This document shows, in pieces, positions 42,532 through 52,900 of a DNA stretch of 64,000 nt (within the stretch, counting starts at the first letter, position 1; each line of letters starts with the position of its first letter). The notes beneath the pieces are model-generated. The model saw only the letters and a list, made by a program, of their open reading frames with translations, made no database searches and was not told where the DNA came from. The position numbers were made by a program, and so were the translations under genes. Source of the DNA: Mycolicibacterium monacense (GTDB lineage: Bacteria > Actinomycetota > Actinomycetes > Mycobacteriales > Mycobacteriaceae); assembly GCF_010731575.1 (NCBI RefSeq), contig NZ_AP022617.1, forward strand, positions 1,736,001 to 1,800,000, given 5' to 3'.

Positions 42532-45378
42532 GTGCTCGACTCTCATCAGCCCCGTTTCGCCGACCGGCACATCGGTCCGGACTCCGATGCCGTCGCGGTC
42601 ATGCTCGACACCATCGGCGTGGCGACCCTCGACGACCTCGCCGCCAAGGCGCTGCCCGCGAACATTCTCGACGCCCTGTCGGCCGACGGTGTCGCGCCCG
42701 GCCTCGAATTGCTGCCGGCCCCTGCGTCCGAGACCGAGGCGCTCGCGGAACTCCGGGCGCTCGCGGAGTCGAACACCGTCGCGGTGTCGATGATCGGGCA
42801 GGGCTACTTCGACACCCTGACCCCGCCGGTGCTGCGCCGCAACATCCTGGAGAACCCGGCCTGGTACACCGCCTACACGCCGTACCAGCCCGAGATCAGC
42901 CAGGGTCGGCTCGAGGCGCTGCTCAACTTCCAGACCATGGTGTCCGATCTGACCGGCCTCGAGGTCGCCAATGCGTCGATGCTCGACGAGGCCACCGCCG
43001 CGGCCGAGGCCATGACGCTGATGCAGCGCGCCGGCCGCAGCAAGTCGAACCGGTTGGCAGTCGACGCCGATCTGTACCGCCAGACCGCCGCGGTGCTCGC
43101 CACCCGGGCCCGGCCCCTCGGGATCGAGATCGTCACCGCCGACCTCCGCCAGGGGCTGCCCGAGGGCGACTTCTTCGGCGTCATCGTCCAACTTCCCGGT
43201 GCGAGCGGAGCACTCGTCGACTGGGCGCCGCTGGTGGCCGACGCGCACGACCGTGGTGCCCTCGTGGCCGTCGGCGCCGATCTGCTGGCACTGACGCTGG
43301 TCACCCCGCCGGGTGAGTTCGGCGCCGACGTCTCCTTCGGCAGCACGCAGCGATTCGGTGTGCCGATGGGGTTCGGCGGCCCGCATGCCGGTTATCTCGC
43401 GGTGCACACCAAACACGCCCGGCAGCTGCCCGGCCGCCTCGTCGGGGTGTCCGTGGATGCGGACGGATCGCCGGCGTACCGATTGGCGCTGCAGACCCGC
43501 GAACAGCACATCCGCCGGGACAAGGCGACCAGCAACATCTGCACCGCCCAGGTGCTGCTGGCGGTCATCGCGGCGATGTACGCGAGCTATCACGGCGCCG
43601 AAGGTCTGACCTCGATCGCCCGCCGCGTGCACGGGCACGCCCGCGCGGTCGCCACCGGACTCGCCGAGGCCGGGGTCGACGTGGTGCACGACGCATTCTT
43701 CGACACCGTGCTGGTCAACGTGCCGGGCCGGGCCGCCGAGATCCGCGACGCCGCGAAGTCGCACGGCATCAACATCTGGCTGGTCGACGCCGATCACGTC
43801 TCGGTGTCCTGCGACGAGGCGACCACTGCCGACCATGTCGCCGCGGTGCTCTCGGCGTTCGGCGCCACCCGCGGCGGGAAACCCTTCGCCGGACCCGAGA
43901 TCGCCACGCGCACATCGGAATTCCTCACCCATCCGGCGTTCACCCGGTACCGCACCGAAACCGAGATGATGCGCTACCTGCGGTCGTTGGCCGATAAGGA
44001 CATCGCACTGGACCGCAGCATGATCCCGCTCGGTTCCTGCACCATGAAGCTCAACGCAGCCGCGGAGATGGAGCCGATCACCTGGCCGGAGTTCGCCAGG
44101 CAACACCCGTTCGGGCCCGAGAGCGATGCGCCGGGCCTGCGCAGGCTGATCGCCGATCTGCAGACCTGGCTGACCGGTATCACCGGTTACGACGAGATCT
44201 CGCTGCAGCCCAACGCCGGATCGCAGGGCGAGTACGCCGGCCTGCTGGCGATCAAGGCCTTCCACGACGCCAACGGCGCACCCGAACGCGACGTGTGCCT
44301 GATCCCGTCGAGCGCCCACGGCACCAACGCGGCCTCGGCGGCGTTGGCCGGGATGCGGGTCGTCGTGGTGGGGTGCCGGCCGAACGGTGACGTCGACCTG
44401 GACGACCTGCGCGCCAAGGTCACCGAGAACGCCGAGCGCCTGGCCGCACTGATGATCACCTATCCGTCGACGCACGGTGTGTACGAGCACGACGTCGCCG
44501 AGATCTGCGCGGCCGTGCACGATGCGGGCGGTCAGGTCTACGTCGACGGCGCGAACCTCAATGCGTTGGTCGGCCTGGCCCGGCCGGGCCGATTCGGCGG
44601 CGACGTCAGCCACCTCAACCTGCACAAGACGTTCTGCATCCCGCACGGCGGCGGCGGTCCGGGTGTCGGGCCCGTCGCGGTGCGCGCCCACCTGGCGCCG
44701 TACCTGCCGGGCCACCCGCTCGCCGACGAACTCGGCGACGACTACACCGTCTCGGCCGCGCCCTACGGCTCGGCGTCGATCCTGCCGATCACGTGGATGT
44801 ACATCCGCATGATGGGAGCGCCGGGTCTGCGGGCGGCGTCCCTGACGGCGATCGCCTCGGCCAACTACGTCGCCCGCCGGCTCGACGAGTACTACCCGGT
44901 GCTCTACACGGGCGAGAACGGGATGGTGGCCCACGAGTGCATCCTGGACCTGCGGACCATCACCAAACAGACCGGCGTCACCGTCGACGACGTGGCAAAG
45001 CGGTTGGCGGACTTCGGCTTCCACGCACCGACGATGAGCTTCCCGGTGGCGGGGACGCTGATGGTCGAGCCGACCGAAAGCGAATCGCTGAGCGAGGTCG
45101 ACGCGTTCTGTGAGGCGATGATCGCAATCCGGGCCGAGATCGACCAGGTCGGGTCGGGCGCCTGGCCGGTGGACGACAACCCGTTGCGCGGTGCGCCGCA
45201 CACCGCGGAGTCACTGCTGGTGACCGAGTGGGAGCACCCGTACACCCGCGAGCAGGCGGCCTACCCGCTGGGCAAGGGCTTCCGGCCCAAGGTGTGGCCG
45301 CCGGTGCGGCGGATCGACGGGGCCTACGGCGATCGCAACCTGATGTGCTCGTGCCCGCCGGTCGAGGCGTTCGCGTAA
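42532..45378 (+). CDS. gcvB: Glycine dehydrogenase (decarboxylating), P protein
   Basis: This is a 948-residue single-chain P protein, which decarboxylates glycine with PLP and passes the aminomethyl group to the H protein. N-terminus [52 protein letters not shown] is the classical block, and the PLP Lys is in [18 protein letters not shown] near residue 701. Start GTG 42532 after AGGAG at 42518-42522. Controlled by the glycine riboswitch upstream. The stop lies 6 bp from the stop of a convergent HTH gene, where the conserved core ends. Confidence 0.97.
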   Translation: MLDSHQPRFADRHIGPDSDAVAVMLDTIGVATLDDLAAKALPANILDALSADGVAPGLELLPAPASETEALAELRALAESNTVAVSMIGQGYFDTLTPPVLRRNILENPAWYTAYTPYQPEISQGRLEALLNFQTMVSDLTGLEVANASMLDEATAAAEAMTLMQRAGRSKSNRLAVDADLYRQTAAVLATRARPLGIEIVTADLRQGLPEGDFFGVIVQLPGASGALVDWAPLVADAHDRGALVAVGADLLALTLVTPPGEFGADVSFGSTQRFGVPMGFGGPHAGYLAVHTKHARQLPGRLVGVSVDADGSPAYRLALQTREQHIRRDKATSNICTAQVLLAVIAAMYASYHGAEGLTSIARRVHGHARAVATGLAEAGVDVVHDAFFDTVLVNVPGRAAEIRDAAKSHGINIWLVDADHVSVSCDEATTADHVAAVLSAFGATRGGKPFAGPEIATRTSEFLTHPAFTRYRTETEMMRYLRSLADKDIALDRSMIPLGSCTMKLNAAAEMEPITWPEFARQHPFGPESDAPGLRRLIADLQTWLTGITGYDEISLQPNAGSQGEYAGLLAIKAFHDANGAPERDVCLIPSSAHGTNAASAALAGMRVVVVGCRPNGDVDLDDLRAKVTENAERLAALMITYPSTHGVYEHDVAEICAAVHDAGGQVYVDGANLNALVGLARPGRFGGDVSHLNLHKTFCIPHGGGGPGVGPVAVRAHLAPYLPGHPLADELGDDYTVSAAPYGSASILPITWMYIRMMGAPGLRAASLTAIASANYVARRLDEYYPVLYTGENGMVAHECILDLRTITKQTGVTVDDVAKRLADFGFHAPTMSFPVAGTLMVEPTESESLSEVDAFCEAMIAIRAEIDQVGSGAWPVDDNPLRGAPHTAESLLVTEWEHPYTREQAAYPLGKGFRPKVWPPVRRIDGAYGDRNLMCSCPPVEAFA

Positions 45379-45384
45379 CGGGGT

Positions 45385-45780
45385 CTACAGAGGCGGCGCG
45401 TCGGCCCGCGGTGCCAGGTCCGACAGCGAGGAGCGGCGACGACGACGGCGGGTGCGCTCAGGCGGGTTCGCCGTGTTGGGCGACGTCGCCGCCGTCAGGC
45501 CAAAAGGGTGGTCTTCTTCTTCCCCCTCCAGGTAGTCCGCGACATCGGTGGGGGCGATCCGGCCGTAGCGGATGAGCAGGTCCACCGGGTTGAGGTCGAG
45601 GTTGCGGGCCGCGCGGAGCAGGGTGTCGGTGGTCGTCAGCGTCCCCTTGCCCTGCCGGTCGTAGTAGGTCGACCGGGACATCCCCACGGCTGCCAGCACC
45701 TCGTCGAGCGTGAGCTTGCGGCCGGTCAGGTAGGACAGCACCAGACCGAGATCCTTCTCGGCGTCGCGGCTCATGACCAT
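45385..45780 (-). CDS. HTH DNA-binding protein of unknown role
   Basis: This is a 131-residue protein. A helix-turn-helix is visible in KLTLDEVLAAVGMSRSTYYDRQGKGTL, followed by a helical part (LLRAARNLDLNPVDLLIRYGRI) and a basic tail (TRRRRRRSSLSDL). It looks Cro/XRE-like, with the tail possibly aiding DNA binding. Start ATG 45780 (MVMSRDAEKDLG). It lies 4 bp after the thioesterase gene in the same direction, so it may be cotranscribed with it and regulate the polyketide locus. That is an inference. Confidence 0.7.
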   Translation of the reverse strand: MVMSRDAEKDLGLVLSYLTGRKLTLDEVLAAVGMSRSTYYDRQGKGTLTTTDTLLRAARNLDLNPVDLLIRYGRIAPTDVADYLEGEEEDHPFGLTAATSPNTANPPERTRRRRRRSSLSDLAPRADAPPL

Positions 45781-45784
45781 CGCG

Positions 45785-46531
45785 TCACCCCTGTTCCCGA
45801 ACGGTGCATCCGGTGAGTCGCGCCTCGATGTCGGTGACGATCTCGTCGACGTGCTCGGTGATGAAGAAGTGGTCACCCGCGACGGTGCGTAACGCGAAGT
45901 CGTCCGTGGTGAATTCCGACCATGCGCGCATGCTCTCGTAGGTCACCGCGGCGTCGTCGGCCGCTGCGTAGGCGTACACCGGGCACGACACCGTGGTACC
46001 CGGTGGACAGCTGTAGCTGGTGATCGCTCCGTAGTTCCGCAGGGTCTTCAGTACCGTGGCGCCGAATTCCCCGCCGACGAACCGGGAATCGGTGCCGGTC
46101 ATACTCGCCACCATCTCGAGCAGTTCGTCGTCCGAACCCTGGTGCAACTGCTCGTAGCCCCCGTGGCCAGGCGCCGGTGAGGCCGAAACGAAAAGCGCCG
46201 CAGGACAATCCCCGTCTCGTTCCAGTCGGCGGGCGATGTCGAAGGCGAGCAGTCCGCCCATGCTGTGGCCGAAGAAGGCGACGCGGGATCCGGTGATCTT
46301 CGGCCGCAGGAGTGGATAGATGTCGTCGGCGAGCGCGGAGATGCTCGCGAGATCCGGTACGTCGTGGCGTCCGGCTCGGCCCGGGTACTGCACCGCTATC
46401 CGTTTCGCATCCATCGTGAACGCGCGGGCGAAGGGTTTGTACCCGGCGGCGGACCCGCCGGCATGCGGAAAGATGAAGAGCGTCTCGACTGCGGCCTGAG
46501 CCGTCGCGCTCAACGGAGTGGCACTGTTCAT
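45785..46531 (-). CDS. tesA: Type II thioesterase, TesA-like
   Basis: This is a 248-residue alpha/beta hydrolase that would clear or release acyl chains from the polyketide synthases. TLFIFPHAGGSAAGY is the N-terminal block of type II thioesterases. The nucleophile is in FFGHSMGGLLAFDIAR, and the catalytic His is in VAGDHFFITEHV. It closely resembles TesA (Rv2928) of the PDIM locus as I recall it (IAVQYPGR, SYSCPP). AGGGGGAA precedes ATG 46531. It is divergent from the FadD26-like gene. Confidence 0.92.
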   Translation of the reverse strand: MNSATPLSATAQAAVETLFIFPHAGGSAAGYKPFARAFTMDAKRIAVQYPGRAGRHDVPDLASISALADDIYPLLRPKITGSRVAFFGHSMGGLLAFDIARRLERDGDCPAALFVSASPAPGHGGYEQLHQGSDDELLEMVASMTGTDSRFVGGEFGATVLKTLRNYGAITSYSCPPGTTVSCPVYAYAAADDAAVTYESMRAWSEFTTDDFALRTVAGDHFFITEHVDEIVTDIEARLTGCTVREQG

Positions 46532-47718
46532 GTGGTTCCCCCTGCCGCTGCCCGGTCCGGCGTCACGCCAACCGGTACGGCACGTCGTGGAATGTCGGCG
46601 CTGTCGATGATCGCCGAAAACACACGTGTTACGCGAGGGATCAGCGAACTCGTCGCAATGGTCTTTACGAACGCAGAATTCTCATGACCTGCCACGATGT
46701 GCAGCGCGGCGGGGGCCAGCAATCTCGGCCGATCGCCGGGGTGGTTGCTGACCAATGGGGTCGCACGCGGCGGCGGGAGCTTTCGCCGCAATCGTCAATT
46801 TCCGGGATTCCGGACTTTCCTTCGGCCGCTCGGAGGATCGCTGAGGCGGGCGCAACCTGAGAACCAGATGAGAATATCCGACCGCCGATAGGCGGACCGC
46901 GGGGATTTGCGCCAAATCGGCCGACGCATCCGCACCGAGCAGCCAGACCGACGGTCGTGGCCCTCGAATCCGTTGCAAGCGACACTATTCCGCGTGTGGT
47001 CACCGGCCGGTCAGGCGGATATTCGTGCAGGTGGGCGGTCCTCTGGGGGTTGAGCACCGGTTCGGAGCGCCGGCGTTCGGCGCGACCCGCGCGACCGCCG
47101 CGCAATGCAGTCCCGATGGTGTCGGGAATTGGCTTGTGCCGATTGCATAGCCGGACAAACAGGTGTTTTTAGAATTGTTCGCGTTAAATGGGGAACACTC
47201 ATTCTCAGAGCCAAATTCCGATAAATGGCTCGACGATGGCAGGGGTAATTCTCCGCTTGCCGCCGAGTGGGTGCCCGGACTTGCGGGCCGGTGCGGTGAG
47301 CGGGTTTGCCCGAGGGATGACATCGTGCGTTGCCAAGCCTAGGGCGCCACGTTGCGGGGTATTCGCCGTCGCTGCGCAGATTCGCATCGTTCACCCCCGG
47401 TGGCGTCCCTTGCGGGAAGTGACGCCACCGTCAAGTGCCTGTTGGGAGTGGCGGCCTTCGCGGGGGCAACGCCGGGCGAGGCGGCATCTGGGCGACGGAA
47501 TCCGTCGCAACCATCGCAGACGCCTGTCGAAATCGTGGCAGACGCGGTCACCTGCATCGATAACGGCACCGAGTGTCACCACGGGTGCAATCGCGGGCAC
47601 CGTCCCGCGACGTCGACGCGATGCGGCGGCCCCGCCTGCTGGCCGTTCTGGGCGGTTTCGGGGCGTCGACCGCGCGTCGGCCGACTGTGCGGCAGGTTCG
47701 TGATCATTGCTGGAATCG

Positions 47719-47738
47719 CCCCACCGGGTGTGGTGGGG
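47719..47738. promoter_or_regulatory. Hairpin CCCCACC/GGTGGGG
   Basis: A 7-bp GC stem with a 6-base loop (GGGTGT), not followed by a T-run, so not a standard terminator. It could be an operator half-site pair or an RNA structure in a long leader. Weak evidence. Confidence 0.25.
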
Positions 47739-47811
47739 TCCATGTTGCGGGGTTCCTGGGCGCGATCCTGCCGTTGCTGATTTGAGACCGACGCGAGCGC
47801 TCCGTATTTGC

Positions 47812-47825
47812 TTGACGCGCGTCAA
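47812..47825. promoter_or_regulatory. Perfect 14-bp palindrome TTGACGCGCGTCAA
   Basis: A perfect palindrome 339 bp upstream of the FadD26-like start. The left half, TTGACG, also matches a -35 box, with TAGGAG 17 bp downstream as a poor -10. A repressor bound here would block such a promoter. This is the only long perfect palindrome I saw in the gap. Confidence 0.45.
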
Positions 47826-48163
47826 ACTCGCTGGTAGGAGCCGCACCCGCGGTGGGTCCCAGCTGGACGTAATTTGCGTAGGTAACGAGTGGAATGATGC
47901 GGCCAAAATTTCCGGTTTAAGTTTCGGAACACCGTTGTACGGTATGGCGATCAACGAAACCGCAAGGTGGTTCAAGATGACCGGAATTCGTTGGTGGGGA
48001 GCACTGGGGGATGACATTGACGGTCTATCCGACCGACGGCTCCGGCACGCTACGCGCGGATCTGGGGAGGACGCGCCGCGACGCCGGGCCGCTTGCAGCG
48101 TCGTCGCGTGACGAGCACATACGGACTTCTCAACGGACGGCCACTGAAGAAACGAGTAGGACC

Positions 48164-49906
48164 ATGACTGAATCGTCTCTGACAGCCCTGCTGCAGGAGC
48201 GGGCGCTGCACCAGCCCGACGAGCCCGCGTACACGTTCATCGACTACGACGTCGACCCGAACGGGTACGCCGAGACCCTCACCTGGGCTCAGCTGCACAA
48301 CCGGGCACAGGTGCTGGCCGAGGAGCTGATGCTGTTCGCCGGCGCCGGTGACCGCGCCGCGATCCTCGCTCCCCAGGGCCTGGACTACATCGTCGCCTTC
48401 TTCGGCGCGCTGCAGGCGGGACTCATCGCCGCTCCACTCTCGGTCCCGGCGTACGGCGTGCACGACGAGCGGATCTCGAGCGTGCTGCGGGACTGCGCAC
48501 CGTCGGTCATCCTGACGACATCGAGCGTCGCGGGTGAAGTCGGCCGGTATGCACTGGGCGGAGGCAGCCGAGCGGCAACGGTGGTCGAGGTCGACTCGCT
48601 GGATCTCGACGCCCCCGCACAGTCTGCTGCGCCCCCGGCCCAGAAGTCCAAGATCGCGTACTTGCAGTACACCTCGGGGTCGACGCGGGTGCCGGCCGGT
48701 GTGGTCGTCACCCACGACAACGTGGTGGTCAACGTCGACCAGGCGTTCACCGACTACTTCGGTCACTCGGGGGCGACGCCTCCGGGCATGACCTTCGTAT
48801 CGTGGCTGCCCTTCTACCACGACATGGGTCTGATCAAGGGTGTGTGCGCGCCGTTGGTGAGCGGACGTTCCGCGGTCCTGATGAGCCCCATGGCATTCCT
48901 GCAGCGCCCCGCCCGCTGGATCCAGCAGATCGCGATCAATCCCGGATCATTCACGGCGGCACCGAATTTCGCGTTCGAGTTGGCGGTCCGGCGGACCACC
49001 GACGAGGACATGGCCGGGCTCGATCTCGGCGCGGTGCTCGGAATCTGCAGCGGAAGTGAACGGGTCCACGCGGCGACGGTCAACCGTTTCGTCGAACGCT
49101 TCAGCCGCTTCGGCCTGAATGCGGCGTCGGTCAAACCCTCGTACGGGCTTGCCGAGGCCACCGTCTATGTGGCGACGTCCGACCGAGGCCACGCACCGAA
49201 CATCGTCCGGTTCGACTACGAGAAGCTGTCGAGCGGGCACGCGATGCGCTGTGAGAGCGAAGCCGCCGGTGGCACGGATCTGCTCGGTCACGGGACGGCC
49301 CGGTCGACCACACTGCGCATCGTCGATCCGGAGAGCGGCACCGAGAACCCCGCCGGCCAGGTCGGGGAGATCTGGGTCCATGGGGCGAACGTCGCCCGGG
49401 GTTACTGGCAGCGCCCGAAGGAGACCGAGCGGGTGTTCTCCGGACGCCTGGTCAAGCCGTCGGCGGGGACCGCATCGGGACCGTGGCTGCGCACCGGCGA
49501 CCTCGGCGTCATCTCCGACGGTGAACTGTTCATCATCGGCCGGATCAAGGACCTCCTGATCGTGGACGGGTCGAACCACTACCCGGACGACATCGAGGCC
49601 ACGATCCAGGAACTCTCCGGCGGTCGGGTGGCCGCGATCTCGGTGCCCAGCGGGGAGACCGAACATCTCGTCACCATCGTCGAGGTCAAGAAGCGCGGCT
49701 CCGACGACGAGCACCGCGAACGGCTGCGCACCCTCAAACGCCGGATCACCGCGGCTGTTTCGACCACCCACCGGGTTCGGGCCGCCGACGTCGTGTTCGT
49801 CGCGCCCGGCGCCATCCCGATCACCACGAGCGGCAAGATCCGGCGTTCCACCTGTGTGGAGCGCTACGGGCGCGGGGAGTTCGAGCGTCTGGATCAGCCG
49901 GCATGA
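48164..49906 (+). CDS. Long-chain fatty acyl-AMP ligase, FadD26-like
   Basis: This is a 580-residue FAAL that activates a fatty acid as acyl-AMP and loads it on the N-terminal ACP of the next protein. The adenylation core is YLQYTSGSTRVPAGV, with SWLPFYHDMGLIKG, SYGLAEATVYV, GEIWVHGANVARGYW, the hinge RTGDLGVISDGELFIIGRIKDLLIVDG, and the catalytic Lys region TTSGKIRRSTC. Length and wording are very close to M. tuberculosis FadD26 (583). Start ATG 48164. The open frame back to 48011 is not protein-like. The stop overlaps the PKS start (ATGA). Confidence 0.94.
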   Translation: MTESSLTALLQERALHQPDEPAYTFIDYDVDPNGYAETLTWAQLHNRAQVLAEELMLFAGAGDRAAILAPQGLDYIVAFFGALQAGLIAAPLSVPAYGVHDERISSVLRDCAPSVILTTSSVAGEVGRYALGGGSRAATVVEVDSLDLDAPAQSAAPPAQKSKIAYLQYTSGSTRVPAGVVVTHDNVVVNVDQAFTDYFGHSGATPPGMTFVSWLPFYHDMGLIKGVCAPLVSGRSAVLMSPMAFLQRPARWIQQIAINPGSFTAAPNFAFELAVRRTTDEDMAGLDLGAVLGICSGSERVHAATVNRFVERFSRFGLNAASVKPSYGLAEATVYVATSDRGHAPNIVRFDYEKLSSGHAMRCESEAAGGTDLLGHGTARSTTLRIVDPESGTENPAGQVGEIWVHGANVARGYWQRPKETERVFSGRLVKPSAGTASGPWLRTGDLGVISDGELFIIGRIKDLLIVDGSNHYPDDIEATIQELSGGRVAAISVPSGETEHLVTIVEVKKRGSDDEHRERLRTLKRRITAAVSTTHRVRAADVVFVAPGAIPITTSGKIRRSTCVERYGRGEFERLDQPA

Positions 49907-52900
49907 CACCGGCCACGCTCGACGACGCGAGGCTGCGCGACTGGTTGGTCACCTATCTGACCACGCACGTCGAGTGCTCACCCGAGAGCATCGACTTCGA
50001 CGCGTCGATGGCCGACCTCGGGGTCGGCTCGCGCGATGCCGTCGTCCTGTCCGGTGAACTGGCGGAACTGCTCGGCAGACCGGTCTCGCCCGTCGACTTC
50101 TGGCAGCACCCGACGATCAACAGCCTGATCGAGTTCCTCAGCGCACCCGTCACCGAGGTGGAGGCGCAGGCCGTCGTCGAGGGGCCGAGGGTTTCGGGCA
50201 CCGAACCGATCGCCGTCATCGGGTTGGGCTGCCGCATGCCCGGCGGGATCTCCGATCCAGATGCGCTGTGGGATCTACTCGCCGACGGCCGCTGCGCGGT
50301 GGGGGAGGTGCCGCCCGAACGCTGGCAACCGTTCGACGACGGTTCCCCCGAGGTGGCGTCGGCACTGGCGGGAACCACGCGTTGGGGGTCGTTCCTCGAC
50401 GACATCGCGGGCTTCGACGCGGACTTCTTCGACATCTCGTCGCGTGAAGCCGTCAAGATGGATCCGCAGCAGCGCCTGCTGCTGGAAGTGGCCTGGGAGG
50501 CGCTGGAGCACGCCGGGATCCCTGCCGCATCGCTGCGCCGTTCGCAGACAGGCGTTTTCGCCGGCGCATGCTTCAGCGAGTACGGCTACCTCGCATCGAC
50601 GGATCTGCCACGGGTCGACGCATGGAGTAACACCGGCGGGGCGTTGAGCATCATCGCCAACCGGCTCTCCTACTTCCTCGACCTCCGTGGGCCGTCGATC
50701 ACGGTCGACACGGCCTGCTCGTCCTCGCTGGTCGCCGTCCACCTGGCCTGCCAGAGCCTGCGGTCGGGCGACTCGAACCTCGCACTCGCAGCGGGGGTGA
50801 ACCTGCTGCTCTCACCCGCCGTCTTCCACGGCTTCGATCAGGCCGGCGCCCTGTCACCCACGGGAATGTGCCATTCGTTCGACGCGGCCGCCGACGGTTT
50901 CGTCCGTGGCGAAGGCTGCGGCGTGGTGGTGCTCAAGCGGCTCCCGGATGCACTGCGTGACGGTGACCGGGTGCTCGCCGTGGTGCGCGGATCGGCGATC
51001 AACCAGGACGGCCGGTCCAACGGTCTGATGGCGCCGAACCCGGCCGCGCAGATGGCGGTGCTCCGGTCTGCGTGTGCGAACGCCGGCATCGAACCGCAGG
51101 ACATGGACTACGTGGAGGCGCACGGAACCGGCACCTTCCTGGGTGACCCGATCGAGGCCAGGGCCCTCGGCTCGGTGATGGGCCGCGGGCGGCCCGCGAC
51201 CTCGCCGCTGCTCGTCGGTGCGGTCAAATCCAACCTCGGGCACCTCGAGGCCGCCGCCGGAGTGGCCGGATTCATCAAGACGGTGATGGCGCTGCAGCGC
51301 GGCCGGATTCCCGGCAACGCCGGCTACGAGTCGCCGAATCCCCATATCCCGTTCGACCAACTGCGGTTGAAAGTCGTTGACCACGAACAAGAGTGGCCAT
51401 CCGTGTCGCGCGCACGCCGCGCCGGGGTGTCGTCGTTCGGTTTCGGCGGCACCAACGCCCACGTCATCCTCGAGCAGGCGCCAGACGCGATCTCGGCCGA
51501 ACCGCACCCCGCCGCTGCGGTGAGCACGTTGATCGTGTCGGGCAAGTCCCCCGAGCGGATCGAAGCCGCCGCCGCCGCAGTGGCCGAGTGGATGTCCGGT
51601 CCCGGTGCGGGCGTCGCGCTGGGCGATGTGGCCCACACCCTCAACCATCACCGCGCCCACCACCAGTCCTTCGCCACGGTCTGTGCCCGGGACGGCGTCG
51701 ACGCCGTGGCAGCTCTGCAGGCGCTGGCCGCAGGCCTGCCCGCCGATGGCGTGGTGAAACCCCATGAGGGGCCGTGTGGTTCGGGGACGGTGTTCGTGTT
51801 CTCGGGTCAGGGGTCGCAGTGGGCCGGGATGGGTCGGCGGCTGTTGGCCGATGAGCCGGCGTTCGCGGCGGCGGTGGCCGAGTTGGAGCCGGTGTTCGTC
51901 GAGCAGGTCGGGTTCTCGCTGGCTCAGGTGCTCGCCGATGGTGAGGCCGTCACCGGGGATGCTCGGGTGCAGCCGGTGATCATGGGGCTGCAGTTGGCGC
52001 TGACCGAGCTGTGGCGCTCCTACGGGGTGACCCCGGATGCGGTGATCGGCCACTCGATGGGTGAGGTCACCGCGGCCGTCGTCGCCGGTGCGCTGAGCCC
52101 CACCGAAGGTCTGAAGGTCATCGCAGTGCGCTCGCGGCTGATGTCCCGGCTGGCCGGCCAGGGCGCGGTCGCGCTGCTGACGCTGGGCGCCGATGCCGCG
52201 GAGGCGCTGATCGCCGATCATCCGGACGTCGCGGTGGCCGGGTATGTGTCACCGGGGCAGACGGTCGTCGCCGGTCCGCCCGCAGAGGTCGACGCGGTGA
52301 TCGCCGCGGTGCAGAGCCAGAACCGGTTCGCCCGCCGGGTGAACATGGAAGTCGCCTCCCATACCGCCCTGATGGATCCGATCCTCGACGAACTGCGGTC
52401 CGAACTGGCCGACCTCACGCCGAACACGACTGCGATTCCGTTCATCTCGACGGTCGAGGACAGCGCGACCCCGCTGCTGGATGCGGACTATTGGGTGGCC
52501 AACGTGCGGCGGCCGGTACGGCTGAGCCAGGCGTTGGCCACCGCCGCCGAGAGCCACACCACATTCGTCGAGATCAGCGCGCACCCGATGCTGACCACCG
52601 CGGTAACCGAGACGCTCGGCGACCTGCACCACCACGCGCTGGGCACGCTGTCGCGGGATACCGACGACACCGTCACCTTCCACACCAACCTGAACACCAC
52701 TCACACCACGCATCCGCCGGTCACACCGCACCCGCCCGAACCACACCCGGTGCTGCCCGCCACGCCGTGGCAGCACAACCGGTACTGGATGGACCTGACT
52801 CCACTGCGTCGCACCGCGACTGACGCTGCGCCGCAGGGGGATTCATCAGCGGGGGTGCTGCCCGCGGAGTGGAACTGCGAGCTGACGTGGCCGAGCCGGC

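Larger units (their letters stand above)
46532..48163. other. 1.6-kb intergenic region without a convincing gene
   Basis: The ORFs here in either strand are Arg/Pro/Ser-rich shadows without family motifs or GC-rich third positions. The sequence is visibly poorer in GC around 47140-47230 and 47860-48000 than the flanking genes. A perfect palindrome (47812) and a hairpin (47719) are present. It probably holds the divergent promoters of the thioesterase and the FadD-PKS operon, possibly with a small RNA or a decayed gene. Nothing else is recognised. Confidence 0.6.

Noticed and set aside
42526..45201. 891-codon open frame on the minus strand
   Set aside because: It is the antisense shadow of gcvB in GC-rich DNA. 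The translation is Arg/Gly/His-rich without family motifs, while the plus strand encodes a complete P protein.
46665..47105. 146-codon minus-strand ORF upstream of the thioesterase
   Set aside because: No recognisable fold, and composition is that of random GC-rich DNA.
47391..48017. 208-codon minus-strand ORF in the 1.6-kb gap
   Set aside because: Ser/Pro/Arg-rich with no domain and no ribosome site. Overlapping ORFs on the plus strand look equally unconvincing.
48011..48163. N-terminal extension of the FadD26-like protein to an ATG at 48011
   Set aside because: The extra 51 residues are Thr/Arg-rich and unlike FadD26. ATG 48164 gives the usual FAAL N-terminus.
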